Assembly (NCBI RefSeq): GCF_013266695.1
Contig: NZ_JABRXF010000001.1
Location: 1,057,236 to 1,121,235 of the forward strand
DNA from: Hongsoonwoonella zoysiae
GTDB lineage: Bacteria; Pseudomonadota; Alphaproteobacteria; Rhizobiales; Stappiaceae
Length of the DNA stretch: 64,000 nt
Reading direction: 5' to 3'
The notes under the pieces: model-generated
Told to the model about the DNA's origin: nothing
What the model saw: only the letters and a program-made list of their open reading frames with translations
Database searches by the model: none
Translations under genes and position numbers: made by a program
In this document: one piece after another, positions 50,624 to 59,591 of the stretch
How the letters are laid out: each line of letters begins with the position of its first letter
How positions within the stretch are numbered: position 1 is the stretch's first letter

Positions 50624-50699
50624 GGGGCTTGATGCGCGAAGAGGGATGGTGAAGGTTCCTTCTTCTATCAATGCAGTGGATGAACGGAAAGGACGCCAT

Positions 50700-51341
50700 T
50701 TGAAGCCGATCGATTCGCTTGAAGTCATCGCCGAGGGGATCGAGCACCTGAAGCAGGCTGACCCGCGTCTCGTGCCTGTCGTTGAGATGGCGGGCGAAGT
50801 GCCGCTCAGGAGGCGCACGCCCGATTTCGCGGGGCTCGTGAATATCGTCGTTTCCCAGCAGGTGTCGGTTGCCAGCGGCAATGCGATCTTTTCGCGCGTG
50901 GAGCAACTTGTGGCGCCGTTCGAGGCGGTCACGCTTGCCGGCATCACCGATGAGGAACTGGCCAAGGCCGGTCTCTCGCGACCGAAGATCCGCACAATGC
51001 GGGCGATCGCGGGTGCCATAAACGGGGGCCTCGATCTTGCGGAACTTGCCTCCCGCCCGCCGGAGGAAGCCCACGCCGCCCTTTGCGAGATCAAGGGCGT
51101 GGGCCGCTGGACGGCGGATATCTACTTGCTTTTCTGCGCGGGCCATCCGGATATTTTCCCGAGCGGCGATGTCGCGCTTCAAAACGCCGTTCGCGACGCC
51201 TTCGGCATGGAAGACCGGCCGAAGCCGGATGCGCTTGACGAGATCGCCGGGCAATGGGCCCCATGGCGCGGCGTCGCGGCCCGGCTGTTCTGGGCCTATT
51301 ATCGGGTACTGCGGCAAGGCCGGGAAACGCTGCCCGTATAA
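50700..51341 (+). CDS. DNA-3-methyladenine glycosylase II (AlkA-type)
   Basis: 213 aa if translated from TTG 50700, which follows AAAGGA and precedes the family start KPIDSLEVIAEGIEHL. Other starts are ATG 50646, ATG 50622 and GTG 50616; the last two overlap gluQ. The helix-hairpin-helix LCEIKGVGRWTADIYLLFCAGHPDIFPSGDVALQ with catalytic Asp of PSGDVA is intact. It removes alkylated bases in base excision repair. The ada-like N-terminal half is absent. Confidence 0.85.
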   Translation: MKPIDSLEVIAEGIEHLKQADPRLVPVVEMAGEVPLRRRTPDFAGLVNIVVSQQVSVASGNAIFSRVEQLVAPFEAVTLAGITDEELAKAGLSRPKIRTMRAIAGAINGGLDLAELASRPPEEAHAALCEIKGVGRWTADIYLLFCAGHPDIFPSGDVALQNAVRDAFGMEDRPKPDALDEIAGQWAPWRGVAARLFWAYYRVLRQGRETLPV

Positions 51342-51393
51342 TCATGCATAATGGCCGCGAAGCAGGTTTTTGACCCTGACGGAGCCATGCGTG

Positions 51394-52683
51394 ATGACGG
51401 AAAACTGGCTGGAATCGCTTCTTACCGAAACCTGGTTCTATGTCACCCGGTTGAAGGAACGGCTCTGGGTCAGGCCACTTGCCTATTGCCTGTCTGCGGT
51501 TGCCTGTGTGCTTCTTGCCCGTTTCGCCGATCTCAAGGGCGCGGAGTGGCCGACACCTTACGTCGAGCCGGAGATGGTCGAGAAACTGCTTACAATCCTT
51601 TCCACTTCCATGCTGGCGGTGGCGACCTTCGCGGTTTCTTCCATGGTCGCGGCCTATGCCTCGGCAAGTACCTCGGCAACCCCGAGGGCCTTTTCCGTGG
51701 TGGTGGCGGATGACGTGTCCAAGACCGCGCTTTCGAGCTTTATCGGCGCGTTCATTTTCTCGGTCGTCGGCGTGATTGCCGTGAAAACCGGCTTTTACGA
51801 GCGTTCCGGCCTGTTCGTGCTTTTTCTCATGACGCTTGGCCTGTTCGCCTGGGTGGTGCTGACCTTCATCCGCTGGGTGGATCGTATCGCGCGCCTTGGC
51901 CGCATGGGCCACACGATCCAGAAGGTGGAGGCGGCAACCCGAGCCGCGCTCGATTTTTGGGGCGGCAACCCGAACCTCGGCGGGGTGCCGCCGGATGAAC
52001 GCGCCTATCCGGGCGAGCCGGTCACCATCGAGCGGATAGGTTTCGTCCAGATGATTGACATGCCGGCCCTGCAGGAATTCGCGGAAAAGCATGATGCCAC
52101 GGTCACAGTCGCGAGCCTGCCGGGAACTTTCATGACTCGCGAGCGTCCGGCCGCTTTTGTCCGCTTCAACAAGGAGATGGAAAATACGCCCGGCACGGAT
52201 GCTGTCGGAGAGGCGTTCATCACGGGAAACGAGCGGACTTTCGCCGCCGATCCACGCTTCGGCTTCATCGTGCTTTCGGAGATTTCAAGCCGGGCTTTAT
52301 CTCCCTCCGTGAACGATCCCGGCACCGCGATTGCCGTGATCGGCAGCATCACGCGCCTGTTGAGCGATTGGGCGAGGCGAAGGAACGGGGAAAGGCCAAA
52401 ACCGAAGTTCGACCGGGTGTTCGCGCCGAATGTTTCGGTGTCGGCCCTGTTCGACGATGCGTTCATGGCGATTTCGCGTGACGGAGCGGCTTTTATCGAG
52501 GTGGGGCTCAAGCTACAGCGCACATTCGCGGCGCTTGATGCGACCGGCGACCAGGACGTGTGCCGCGAGGTGCGCCTGCACGCATGGGAAGCGGCGAAAC
52601 GCGCGCAAGAGATGCTGGTCCACGAAAGCGACCGGCAAAGGCTGAAGGCTGCAACGCCGGCCGAGCTTGAGTCGGCTCAATAG
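51394..52683 (+). CDS. DUF2254 membrane protein
   Basis: 429 aa from ATG 51394 (an in-frame TTG at 51370 exists). Membrane helices at about residues 25-45, 65-90, 112-132 and 138-160, then a soluble C-terminal half. DUF2254 marks: AVSSMVAAYASASTSATPRAFSVVVADDVSKTALSSFIGAFIFS and the RFGFIVLSEISSRALSPSVNDPGTA block. Function unknown. Its end overlaps the convergent VOC gene by 7 bp. Confidence 0.87.
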   Translation: MTENWLESLLTETWFYVTRLKERLWVRPLAYCLSAVACVLLARFADLKGAEWPTPYVEPEMVEKLLTILSTSMLAVATFAVSSMVAAYASASTSATPRAFSVVVADDVSKTALSSFIGAFIFSVVGVIAVKTGFYERSGLFVLFLMTLGLFAWVVLTFIRWVDRIARLGRMGHTIQKVEAATRAALDFWGGNPNLGGVPPDERAYPGEPVTIERIGFVQMIDMPALQEFAEKHDATVTVASLPGTFMTRERPAAFVRFNKEMENTPGTDAVGEAFITGNERTFAADPRFGFIVLSEISSRALSPSVNDPGTAIAVIGSITRLLSDWARRRNGERPKPKFDRVFAPNVSVSALFDDAFMAISRDGAAFIEVGLKLQRTFAALDATGDQDVCREVRLHAWEAAKRAQEMLVHESDRQRLKAATPAELESAQ

Positions 52684-53258
52684 GGCTGTTTCGGCCCCCG
52701 GTCGTCCGACAGCGAGTCCTGCGAGCGCTTGACGAGATCTTCGATCGCGTCCGCCAGATGCACATCCGAAATCGCCATGTCGCCGCGTGCCACGCGGATG
52801 CGATGCGCCTCCAGAAGCACCTGAGCGTGGGTGAAGCCCACCGGCGGCTCGAACTTGTAGGAGGCGAGTTCGATGAGATGGCCGAGCGGATCGCGGAAAT
52901 AGATCGAATCCATGAAGCCCCGATCCTTGTGGCCGGAGTTGGGGATGCCGCGTTCTTCAAGCCGCTTTTCTACCTGCGTGAAGGTGGCGCGCGACACCGA
53001 GAATGCGATGTGATGCACCGTGCCCGGCGCATTTGGATTGGGGGAGGCATCCTTCTTGCGCGCTTCATCGGTGAAAACGGTGATAAGCCGCCCGTCGCCC
53101 GGATCGAAATAGAGGTGGTTCACATCGTGGTCGTCGAGATTGGGCTGCTCGAAGACGAAGGGCATGCCGAGCACGCCTTCCCAGAAGTCGATAGACGTTT
53201 GCCGGTCCGCCCCGTTCAGCGTGATATGGTGCACGCCCTGTGTCTGGATCTTCTGCAT
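52677..53258 (-). CDS. VOC-family metalloprotein (ring-cleavage dioxygenase-like)
   Basis: 193 aa from ATG 53258 (a GTG two codons earlier is possible). Two VOC repeats: the metal site starts at GVHHITLNGADRQTSIDFWEGVLGMPFVF (first His), and GTVHHIAFSVS with LIELASYKFEP supplies the other His and Glu. It resembles proteins annotated as PcpA-like or glyoxalase-like dioxygenases. Substrate unknown; no degradation cluster is near. Confidence 0.85.
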   Translation of the reverse strand: MQKIQTQGVHHITLNGADRQTSIDFWEGVLGMPFVFEQPNLDDHDVNHLYFDPGDGRLITVFTDEARKKDASPNPNAPGTVHHIAFSVSRATFTQVEKRLEERGIPNSGHKDRGFMDSIYFRDPLGHLIELASYKFEPPVGFTHAQVLLEAHRIRVARGDMAISDVHLADAIEDLVKRSQDSLSDDRGPKQPY

Positions 53259-53398
53259 GGTCACGCCCTTGCCGCGTTTTGATTGGGGGTCATGTTATGA
53301 CGGGTTCGGATCGGGGTCGAGTGTCGGTTCAAAGGACGCTACAAAGGTGGTTTCCGGTTTCTGTCTTACGTCGATGACCGGGCCGAAATGGAGATCAC

Positions 53399-54043
53399 AT
53401 GCTGGACGGACCGCGCCTTTCCCCGCTTTCCGGCGAGCCCGCGAAACGGCTTGTCATCATCCTGCATGGCTACGGCGCGGACGGTGCCGACCTGATCGAG
53501 CTGGGCCGCGCCTGGGCGGAAGCCCTTCCCGAAACGGCATTCGTCGCGCCGAATGCGCCGGACGTCTGCGATATCTGGGCGGCGGGGCGGCAATGGTTTC
53601 CCCTCACGATGCGCGACCCTTCGGAATACTGGCGCGGCGTGGTGGCGGCCAGACCCGTGCTCGACGAATTCATCGATGCCGAACTTGCCCGCCACGCCTT
53701 GAGCGAAGCCGAGACCGCGCTCGTCGGCTTTTCGCAAGGCGCGATGATGGCGCTCCATGCCGGACTTCGCCGCAAGAACCGCCTTGCGGGGATCGCAGCC
53801 TATTCGGGACTGTTGGCGGGGCCGGAATTCGTAGCGGAAGAAGCCGTCAGAAGGCCGCCGATCCTGCTGGTCCACGGTGAGGAAGACGATGTCGTCCCGC
53901 CCTGGCACCGCATTAATGCGCAAGCGGCCCTCGAAGAAGCGGGATTCGAGGTTTCAAGCCACGGCATCGAAGGGTTGGGCCACGGCATAGACCCCGCAGG
54001 CACGCAACTTGGCGCGGCCTTCCTGCGGCGCGTCCTTGCCTGA
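53399..54043 (+). CDS. Phospholipase/carboxylesterase (YpfH type)
   Basis: 214 aa alpha/beta hydrolase. HGYGADGADLIELG (oxyanion loop near residue 24), nucleophile GFSQGAMM (Ser near 105), Asp in HGEEDDVVP and His in GLGHGID complete the triad. It likely hydrolyses short acyl esters; no signal peptide. Its divergent neighbour is the VOC gene. A two-base gap separates it from the convergent EEP gene. Confidence 0.9.
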   Translation: MLDGPRLSPLSGEPAKRLVIILHGYGADGADLIELGRAWAEALPETAFVAPNAPDVCDIWAAGRQWFPLTMRDPSEYWRGVVAARPVLDEFIDAELARHALSEAETALVGFSQGAMMALHAGLRRKNRLAGIAAYSGLLAGPEFVAEEAVRRPPILLVHGEEDDVVPPWHRINAQAALEEAGFEVSSHGIEGLGHGIDPAGTQLGAAFLRRVLA

Positions 54044-54045
54044 AA

Positions 54046-55023
54046 TCAGGAGTTGCCAGAATCCAGGTCGAATTCGGCAACGACTGGCGCGTGGTAGGAC
54101 CCTGCCGTGCTCTCGCTGTCCGCTTCATCCTCAAGCCGCGCGTTGAGCACGCGCACCGCTCCCGCGGTTTCCGCCATTTTCGGACTTGCCAGGACATGAT
54201 CGAGCATCCGCCCGTGCCCGTGATGGAGCACGCTGTGGCGCAGGCTTTCGTCGATCTCGCGGTCGAGAAGGCGCATATGGCGCGCTTCGAGCGGCGCGCT
54301 GCCGGTTTCCTCCGGATCGGCGGTAACGATCCTGAGCGCCGGCTCGACCCCGCCGGCGTTGAAATCTCCGGCGGCAAAAATCAGCGGTTCGTCCTCGGCG
54401 TCGAAAACCGCATCGATCGCAAGCCTCAGTTCCAGCGCCTGGGCGATGCGTTTCATCGAAGCCAGGAACAAGCCTTCCGCCCACGTGCCGGTTGCGTTCC
54501 AGGCATGGGCGCTTGCCTTGCCGCCCGGAATGGGGGCCGCGATCGGCGCGCGCAGATGGACGGTAAAAAGATGCAGCTTCCGCCCGTCGGGCAGATGCGC
54601 GGCCGTCTGCAGGATCGGCCTGTCGAAGGTGAAGGGTTCCGGCTCGGCAATCGGCGGGTCGGCGTGGCGAGGGCGCCAGAGCGGGGGCGCGACCCTTTGC
54701 CACCAGATCGATTGCGGCGCTTCCAGGGGGTAACGCGACACGACGGCGAGGCTGTGACGGTCGGCCGGGCCCTTTCCGTCGGCGCGCATGCTGAAGGCCT
54801 TGTGAAATGTTTCGTAGCGTGTGCCTTTCAAAAGCGCATCGAGCGCGGCGAAGGCGCGTGTGTCCTGCCCGTCCACGTGTTGGGCATTCACTTCCTGAAG
54901 GCAGAGGATATCGGCTTCGAGCGCTTCGAGTTGCGGACGCAGAACGGCGACGCGCGGGGCAAGGTCTTCCGGTTCCAGCTTGTCGGAGCCGAAGGATTCC
55001 AGGTTGAAAGTGGCTGCCCGCAT
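54046..55023 (-). CDS. Endonuclease/exonuclease/phosphatase-family protein
   Basis: 325 aa. EEP motifs: ATFNLESFG at the start, LCLQEVNAQ (metal-binding Glu), AAGDFNAGGVEP (Asp-Phe-Asn) and SYHAPVVAEFDL (catalytic His). No signal peptide or extra domain. Such proteins cleave phosphodiesters in nucleic acids or lipids; the substrate is unknown. Confidence 0.88.
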   Translation of the reverse strand: MRAATFNLESFGSDKLEPEDLAPRVAVLRPQLEALEADILCLQEVNAQHVDGQDTRAFAALDALLKGTRYETFHKAFSMRADGKGPADRHSLAVVSRYPLEAPQSIWWQRVAPPLWRPRHADPPIAEPEPFTFDRPILQTAAHLPDGRKLHLFTVHLRAPIAAPIPGGKASAHAWNATGTWAEGLFLASMKRIAQALELRLAIDAVFDAEDEPLIFAAGDFNAGGVEPALRIVTADPEETGSAPLEARHMRLLDREIDESLRHSVLHHGHGRMLDHVLASPKMAETAGAVRVLNARLEDEADSESTAGSYHAPVVAEFDLDSGNS

Positions 55024-55097
55024 CTTGCCCCGCTTGCCCGCGAACCGATACTCAATCTTTCACATAGTGCCATGATAGCAAATCGGAAACGTCAGAT

Positions 55098-55496
55098 ATG
55101 CCTGATCCCTGCCCCTGCGGTTCCAAACGCGACTATGACGCTTGCTGCGGCGGGTTCCATTCGGGCGTGAGCGTACCCGAAACGGCGGAAGAGCTGATGC
55201 GCTCGCGCTATTCGGCCTATGTGCGCCAGGCGATGGACTACATCGAAGAAACGCTCTGGCCGGCGAAGCGGCGCCATTTCGACAGGCAGGCGGCCGAGCG
55301 CTGGGCGTCGGAGAGCGCGTGGGTGGGGCTTTCCGTTCTGAAGACGGAAGCCGGGGGAAAGGACGACGCAAGGGGAACGGTGCTTTTCATGGCCCGTTTT
55401 TTTTCCGGTGGCGATATGCATGAGCACCGCGAGCTTAGCCTGTTCCGCAAGAAGGGCGGGCGCTGGTACTACGTCGAGGGTCTGCCGGAAAGCTGA
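55098..55496 (+). CDS. YchJ/UPF0225 protein
   Basis: 132 aa. The N-terminal SEC-C-like zinc motif CPCGSKRDYDACCGGFHSG, then the YchJ block TAEELMRSRYSAYVRQAMDYIEETLWP and an NTF2-like fold ending LFRKKGGRWYYVEG. Function unknown; zinc binding is inferred from the Cys set. Confidence 0.92.
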   Translation: MPDPCPCGSKRDYDACCGGFHSGVSVPETAEELMRSRYSAYVRQAMDYIEETLWPAKRRHFDRQAAERWASESAWVGLSVLKTEAGGKDDARGTVLFMARFFSGGDMHEHRELSLFRKKGGRWYYVEGLPES

Positions 55497-55520
55497 GACG
55501 CGGCGCGAGTGACGTACGGT

Positions 55521-55976
55521 TCAATCGATCGGGAAGGGACGCTGTTCCTCGATTGCTTCCATCGCGAAGTAGGATGTGACGGAGTCCAGTTCCACGCCGG
55601 AAATCAGGCGTCGGTAGACCGCGTCGTAGCCGGCCATATCCGCCGCCACGACCTTCAGGAGATAATCGTAATCGCCGCCGATCCTGTAGAAGTCGATCAC
55701 CTCCGGGATGGAGGAGACGTGCCGGCGGAATTCCTTCAGCCAGTCTATGGAGTGATGGCGCGTCCTTACCATGACGAAGACAACGAGACCGAGACCAAGC
55801 TTGCCCCGGTCGAGGCGCGTGGTCTGGCCGAGGATAATGCCGTCGCGTTTCAGCGCCTGGACGCGGTTCCAGCAGGCATTGGCGGAAAGGTTCACCTTCT
55901 CTGCGATTTCGCGCTGCGTGAGCGAACCGTCCCTTTGCAGCAGGCGCAAGATTGCCCTGTTAAATTGATCGAACAT
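55521..55976 (-). CDS. Lrp/AsnC-family transcriptional regulator
   Basis: 151 aa. HTH domain (residues 1-55; LTQREIAEKVNLSANACWNRVQALKRDGII) and a C-terminal RAM/ligand domain (about 65-145; GGDYDYLLKVVAADMAGYDAVYRRL). Leucine-responsive-type regulators often control adjacent amino-acid genes. It is divergent from the class V aminotransferase across 119 bp, so autoregulation and control of that gene are likely. Confidence 0.92.
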   Translation of the reverse strand: MFDQFNRAILRLLQRDGSLTQREIAEKVNLSANACWNRVQALKRDGIILGQTTRLDRGKLGLGLVVFVMVRTRHHSIDWLKEFRRHVSSIPEVIDFYRIGGDYDYLLKVVAADMAGYDAVYRRLISGVELDSVTSYFAMEAIEEQRPFPID

Positions 55977-56095
55977 TCCTCATTTCTCCCGAACAAAATT
56001 GCATGAAATTATAGAAATTACCGGAAATCATAAAACAAATCTCACGCACTCTCGCATATTTATCCACACCGGTTCGACAAGGAAACGGTGAGAAA

Positions 56096-57541
56096 ATGGA
56101 TCTTGCAGGCTTTCGGCGCTCACTTCGCGGTGACGACATCATGGCAAGGCTGCGTGGCGGCCTTATCGGCGAAGGCGTGCCCGTGCCGGGCCCTTTCGGC
56201 GAACATCCCCTTGTTTATGCGGATTATACGGCGTCGGGACGAGCTCTGCGGCCCGTCGAAGATTTCATAGCCGAGCATGTGCTGCCTTATTACGCCAATA
56301 GCCATACCGAGGCTTCTTTCTGCGGGGCGCGGATGACGGCGCTGAGAGCTGAAGCTCGCAGCGTTATCGCAAAAGCCGTCAACACAGGACCCGATGAGAC
56401 GGTGATCTTCACCGGGGCGGGTGCGACGAGTGCCGTCAACCGCCTCGTCTCGTTGCTGGCGCTCGACAACTCCCGGGCGATCCGCCCGCTCGTTTTGATC
56501 GGCCCTTACGAACACCATTCGAATATCCTCCCATGGCGGGAATCCGGCGCCGAGGTCATCGAGATCCCGGAAGCGGAGTGCGGCGGGCCGGATCTGGTCG
56601 AACTTGAACTCATGCTCGTCCGCCAGCCGGCGGAGCGCCTTGTGGTCGGTGCGTTTTCCGCCGCCTCAAACGTCACCGGCATCAAGACGGATGTGGACGC
56701 CGTCACCGCGCTCCTGAAGCGCTACGGTGCGCTCGCCGTCTGGGATTATGCGGGCGGCGGGCCGTATCTGCCTATCGACATGAACCCCGGCGAAGGTCTT
56801 GAGAAAGACGCCGTGTTTCTTTCGCCGCACAAGTTTCCCGGCGGGCCGGGCGCTTCGGGGGTGCTGATCGTGCGCAACAACGCGGTGGGTCGGTCGCGCC
56901 CGACATGGCCGGGCGGCGGCACCATTTCCTTCGTGTCCCCCTGGGGGCATGACTACGCAGCTTCGCTTGCCGCGCGCGAGGAAGCCGGCACGCCCAATGT
57001 CATCGGCGATATCAGGGCGGCGCTGGCCTTCATCGTGAAGGATGCCGTGGGCGAGGACTTCATCGCCCGGCGCGATCGTGAACTGACGAAACGAGCGTTC
57101 ACCGCGTGGAACGGCCATCCGTGCATAGAGATACTGGCGTCGAACCGGCGCGACCGCCTGCCGATCTTTTCCATTCGCCTGTTCGATGAAAACGGCCGGC
57201 CGATCCATCAGCAGCTTGCGACGCGCATGTTGAGCGATTTTTACGGCATTCAGGCGCGCGGCGGCTGCGCCTGCGCCGGACCTTACGCTCACCGCCTGCT
57301 CGGCATAGGGCGTGAGGCATCGGACGTGATGCGCGCGTCGATCCTTTCGGGCCGCGAAATCGAAAAGCCAGGCTGGTGCCGGCTCAACTTCGGCTATCTG
57401 ATCGATGACGAAACGGCGGACTTCATTCTCCGCTCCGTCATGGATCTGACCAAAAAAGCGGTCGACTGCCTGCCGCACTACCAAAGCGATGAAGCCACGG
57501 CCCGCTTCCGACACGAGAAGGAAGCGGCAGCCATCGGTTGA
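56096..57541 (+). CDS. PLP-dependent class V aminotransferase-fold protein
   Basis: 481 aa. The fold type I signs are complete: ETVIFTGAGATSAVNRLVSLL (phosphate-binding region near 103), VWDYAGGGPY (Asp217, pyridine) and SPHKFPGG (Lys246, Schiff base). It resembles the cysteine-desulfurase/selenocysteine-lyase branch, and the GIQARGGCACAGPYAHRLL segment includes a cysteine in the spot of the sulfur-accepting loop. The exact reaction is unknown. Control by the divergent AsnC-type regulator suggests amino-acid catabolism. Confidence 0.85.
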   Translation: MDLAGFRRSLRGDDIMARLRGGLIGEGVPVPGPFGEHPLVYADYTASGRALRPVEDFIAEHVLPYYANSHTEASFCGARMTALRAEARSVIAKAVNTGPDETVIFTGAGATSAVNRLVSLLALDNSRAIRPLVLIGPYEHHSNILPWRESGAEVIEIPEAECGGPDLVELELMLVRQPAERLVVGAFSAASNVTGIKTDVDAVTALLKRYGALAVWDYAGGGPYLPIDMNPGEGLEKDAVFLSPHKFPGGPGASGVLIVRNNAVGRSRPTWPGGGTISFVSPWGHDYAASLAAREEAGTPNVIGDIRAALAFIVKDAVGEDFIARRDRELTKRAFTAWNGHPCIEILASNRRDRLPIFSIRLFDENGRPIHQQLATRMLSDFYGIQARGGCACAGPYAHRLLGIGREASDVMRASILSGREIEKPGWCRLNFGYLIDDETADFILRSVMDLTKKAVDCLPHYQSDEATARFRHEKEAAAIG

Positions 57542-57550
57542 CCGTCAGAA

Positions 57551-59350
57551 TCAATCGCCGGCGGGCTTCTTGCCGCGGGACTTGGCCTTGAATTTCTTCG
57601 CGGGAGGTTTTCCGGAGGTTTTCTTCTCCCCGTACGGCTTTCGATCTTTCGGCTTTCCGTATCCGGAGCGACCGCGGGAAGGGGCGTGCTCGCCCTCGTC
57701 GGAAAGCGTGATTTTCACGTTCTTTTCGCCCGTGCCGTTTACGACGATGGTCTGCCAGAAGCGGTCCGCGGCCTCGGGCGAAATCTCCACCCGCGTATCC
57801 GCCTCGTTGATGCGGATCGTGCCGACCTCGCGCTTGGTCACATGCCCGGCGCGGCAAATCATCGGCAACAGCCAGCGCGGGTCGGCGCGGTGCTTGCGGC
57901 CAAGCGAGATGCGGAACCAGACGCCGCCCTCGAAATTCGGCTGGCGCGGCGCACCCTCCCGCTTCAACTCCCGTCCGCCGGCTCTGTCCGGCCGATCCTT
58001 GCCAGCACGGCGCTCGCCTTCTTCCCGCCTGGCGGGAACGGCCTCGATAAGGTCTTCCGGTGCCGGGTAGCGCGCCTGAAGCAGGCGCAGGTAGGCGGAT
58101 GCAATTTTCGTTGCGCCGTGCCGTTCCAATAACTCTTCTGCGAGAGAGACATCCTCTTCGCCCGCTTCTCCTGTCAGCGAGGGATCGTCGAGAATCCGCT
58201 CCCTGTCGCGAATGCGGATATCGTCCGCCGTGGGGGTCTGTGCCCAATTCACCTCCACGCCCGCGCTGCCGAGCAGCCGTTCCGCCGCGCGCCGCCGGGT
58301 ATAGGGCACGATCACGGCGCTCACGCCCTTGCGCCCCGCCCGCCCAGTGCGCCCGCTCCTGTGCAGGAGCGCTTCGCGCCCTGTCGGCAAGTCGGCGTGG
58401 ATCACCAGGTCGAGGTTCGGCAGATCGAGCCCCCTTGCCGCGACATCGGTCGCGACGCAGATGCGGGCGCGCCGGTCGCGCATCGCCTGCAGAGCGTGGG
58501 TGCGTTCGCTCTGGCTCAGCTCTCCCGACAGCGCGACGACGGAAAAACCGCGATTGGAAAGCCGTGCGGAAAGATGCTTTACCGCCTCGCGCGTCGCGCA
58601 GAAAACAATGGCGCTATCCGCTTCGTGGAAGCGCAGCACGTTGACGATGGCGTTCTCGCGATCCGCCGGCGCGACCGGATAGGCGCGATAGTCGATATCG
58701 CCATGCGGCGCGCGCTCCTCGATCGTCGAAAGCCTGAGTGCATCCTTCTGGAAGCGCTTGGCAAGCTGCACGATCGGGCGCGGGACGGTCGCGGAAAACA
58801 AAAGCGTCCGGCGGCTTTCAGGGGCCGCGTCGAGGATGAATTCAAGGTCTTCGCGAAAGCCGAGGTCGAGCATCTCGTCGGCCTCGTCCAGAACGACGAC
58901 GCGCAGTGCGGAGAGATCCAGATAGCCACGCTCGACGTGATCGCGCAGGCGCCCCGGTGTGCCGACGACGATATGTGCGCCTTGCGACAGCGCGCGCCGC
59001 TCCTTGCGCATGTCCATGCCGCCCACACAGGTGGCAATCCTGACGCCCGTTTCTCCGTAAAGCCATTCGAACTCGCGCGCGACCTGAAGCGCCAGCTCGC
59101 GGGTCGGTGCGATGGCCAGCGCCGACGGCTCTCCGGCGCCGGAAAAGCGCTCTTCCTGCCCGAGCAGGGTTGGAGCGATCGCGAGGCCGAAGGCAACCGT
59201 CTTGCCCGATCCCGTTTGCGCGGAGACGAGCAGATCAGCCTCGGGGGTCTCCAACTCCAGGACCGCGGTCTGAATCGGCGTAAGCTCGGAATAACCGCGC
59301 TTTTCGAGCGCTCTTGCGAGCGCCGGGTGGGCACCTTCGATGAGGGGCAT
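57551..59350 (-). CDS. DEAD-box RNA helicase (CsdA/DeaD-like)
   Basis: 599 aa. Motifs: Q SELTPIQ, I SAQTGSGKT, Ia PTRELALQ, Ib TPGRL, II LDEADEML, III FSATV, IV IVFCATR, V ARGLDLPNL, VI HRSGRTGRAGRKG. A DbpA-type RNA-binding domain follows (about residues 455-540), then a basic Lys/Gly-rich tail. The tail includes the RKHRADPRWLLPMICRAGHVTKREVGTIRI signature of that domain. It remodels RNA in ribosome assembly or cold adaptation. Confidence 0.93.
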   Translation of the reverse strand: MPLIEGAHPALARALEKRGYSELTPIQTAVLELETPEADLLVSAQTGSGKTVAFGLAIAPTLLGQEERFSGAGEPSALAIAPTRELALQVAREFEWLYGETGVRIATCVGGMDMRKERRALSQGAHIVVGTPGRLRDHVERGYLDLSALRVVVLDEADEMLDLGFREDLEFILDAAPESRRTLLFSATVPRPIVQLAKRFQKDALRLSTIEERAPHGDIDYRAYPVAPADRENAIVNVLRFHEADSAIVFCATREAVKHLSARLSNRGFSVVALSGELSQSERTHALQAMRDRRARICVATDVAARGLDLPNLDLVIHADLPTGREALLHRSGRTGRAGRKGVSAVIVPYTRRRAAERLLGSAGVEVNWAQTPTADDIRIRDRERILDDPSLTGEAGEEDVSLAEELLERHGATKIASAYLRLLQARYPAPEDLIEAVPARREEGERRAGKDRPDRAGGRELKREGAPRQPNFEGGVWFRISLGRKHRADPRWLLPMICRAGHVTKREVGTIRINEADTRVEISPEAADRFWQTIVVNGTGEKNVKITLSDEGEHAPSRGRSGYGKPKDRKPYGEKKTSGKPPAKKFKAKSRGKKPAGD

Positions 59351-59591
59351 CGTCTTTCGCTTTCAGGAAACGCTACGCGCGCAGGGTTTGCATCGGCGCC
59401 GATGACATCCGGGTGGGCTATCGCCCCGGCTTCGGAAGCGGCCTTTCGAACATCGTTTTGGCCAGCCCGGACCATCTGAAGAAAAATCCGGCATGATCCC
59501 GTGGCTTCTATCGATTGTGCGAGGAAGCGTCAATGACAGTCGGCATGGGGAAACGTGCGGTTGGCACGAAAGGATTTCGTTCTTTCGCGCA

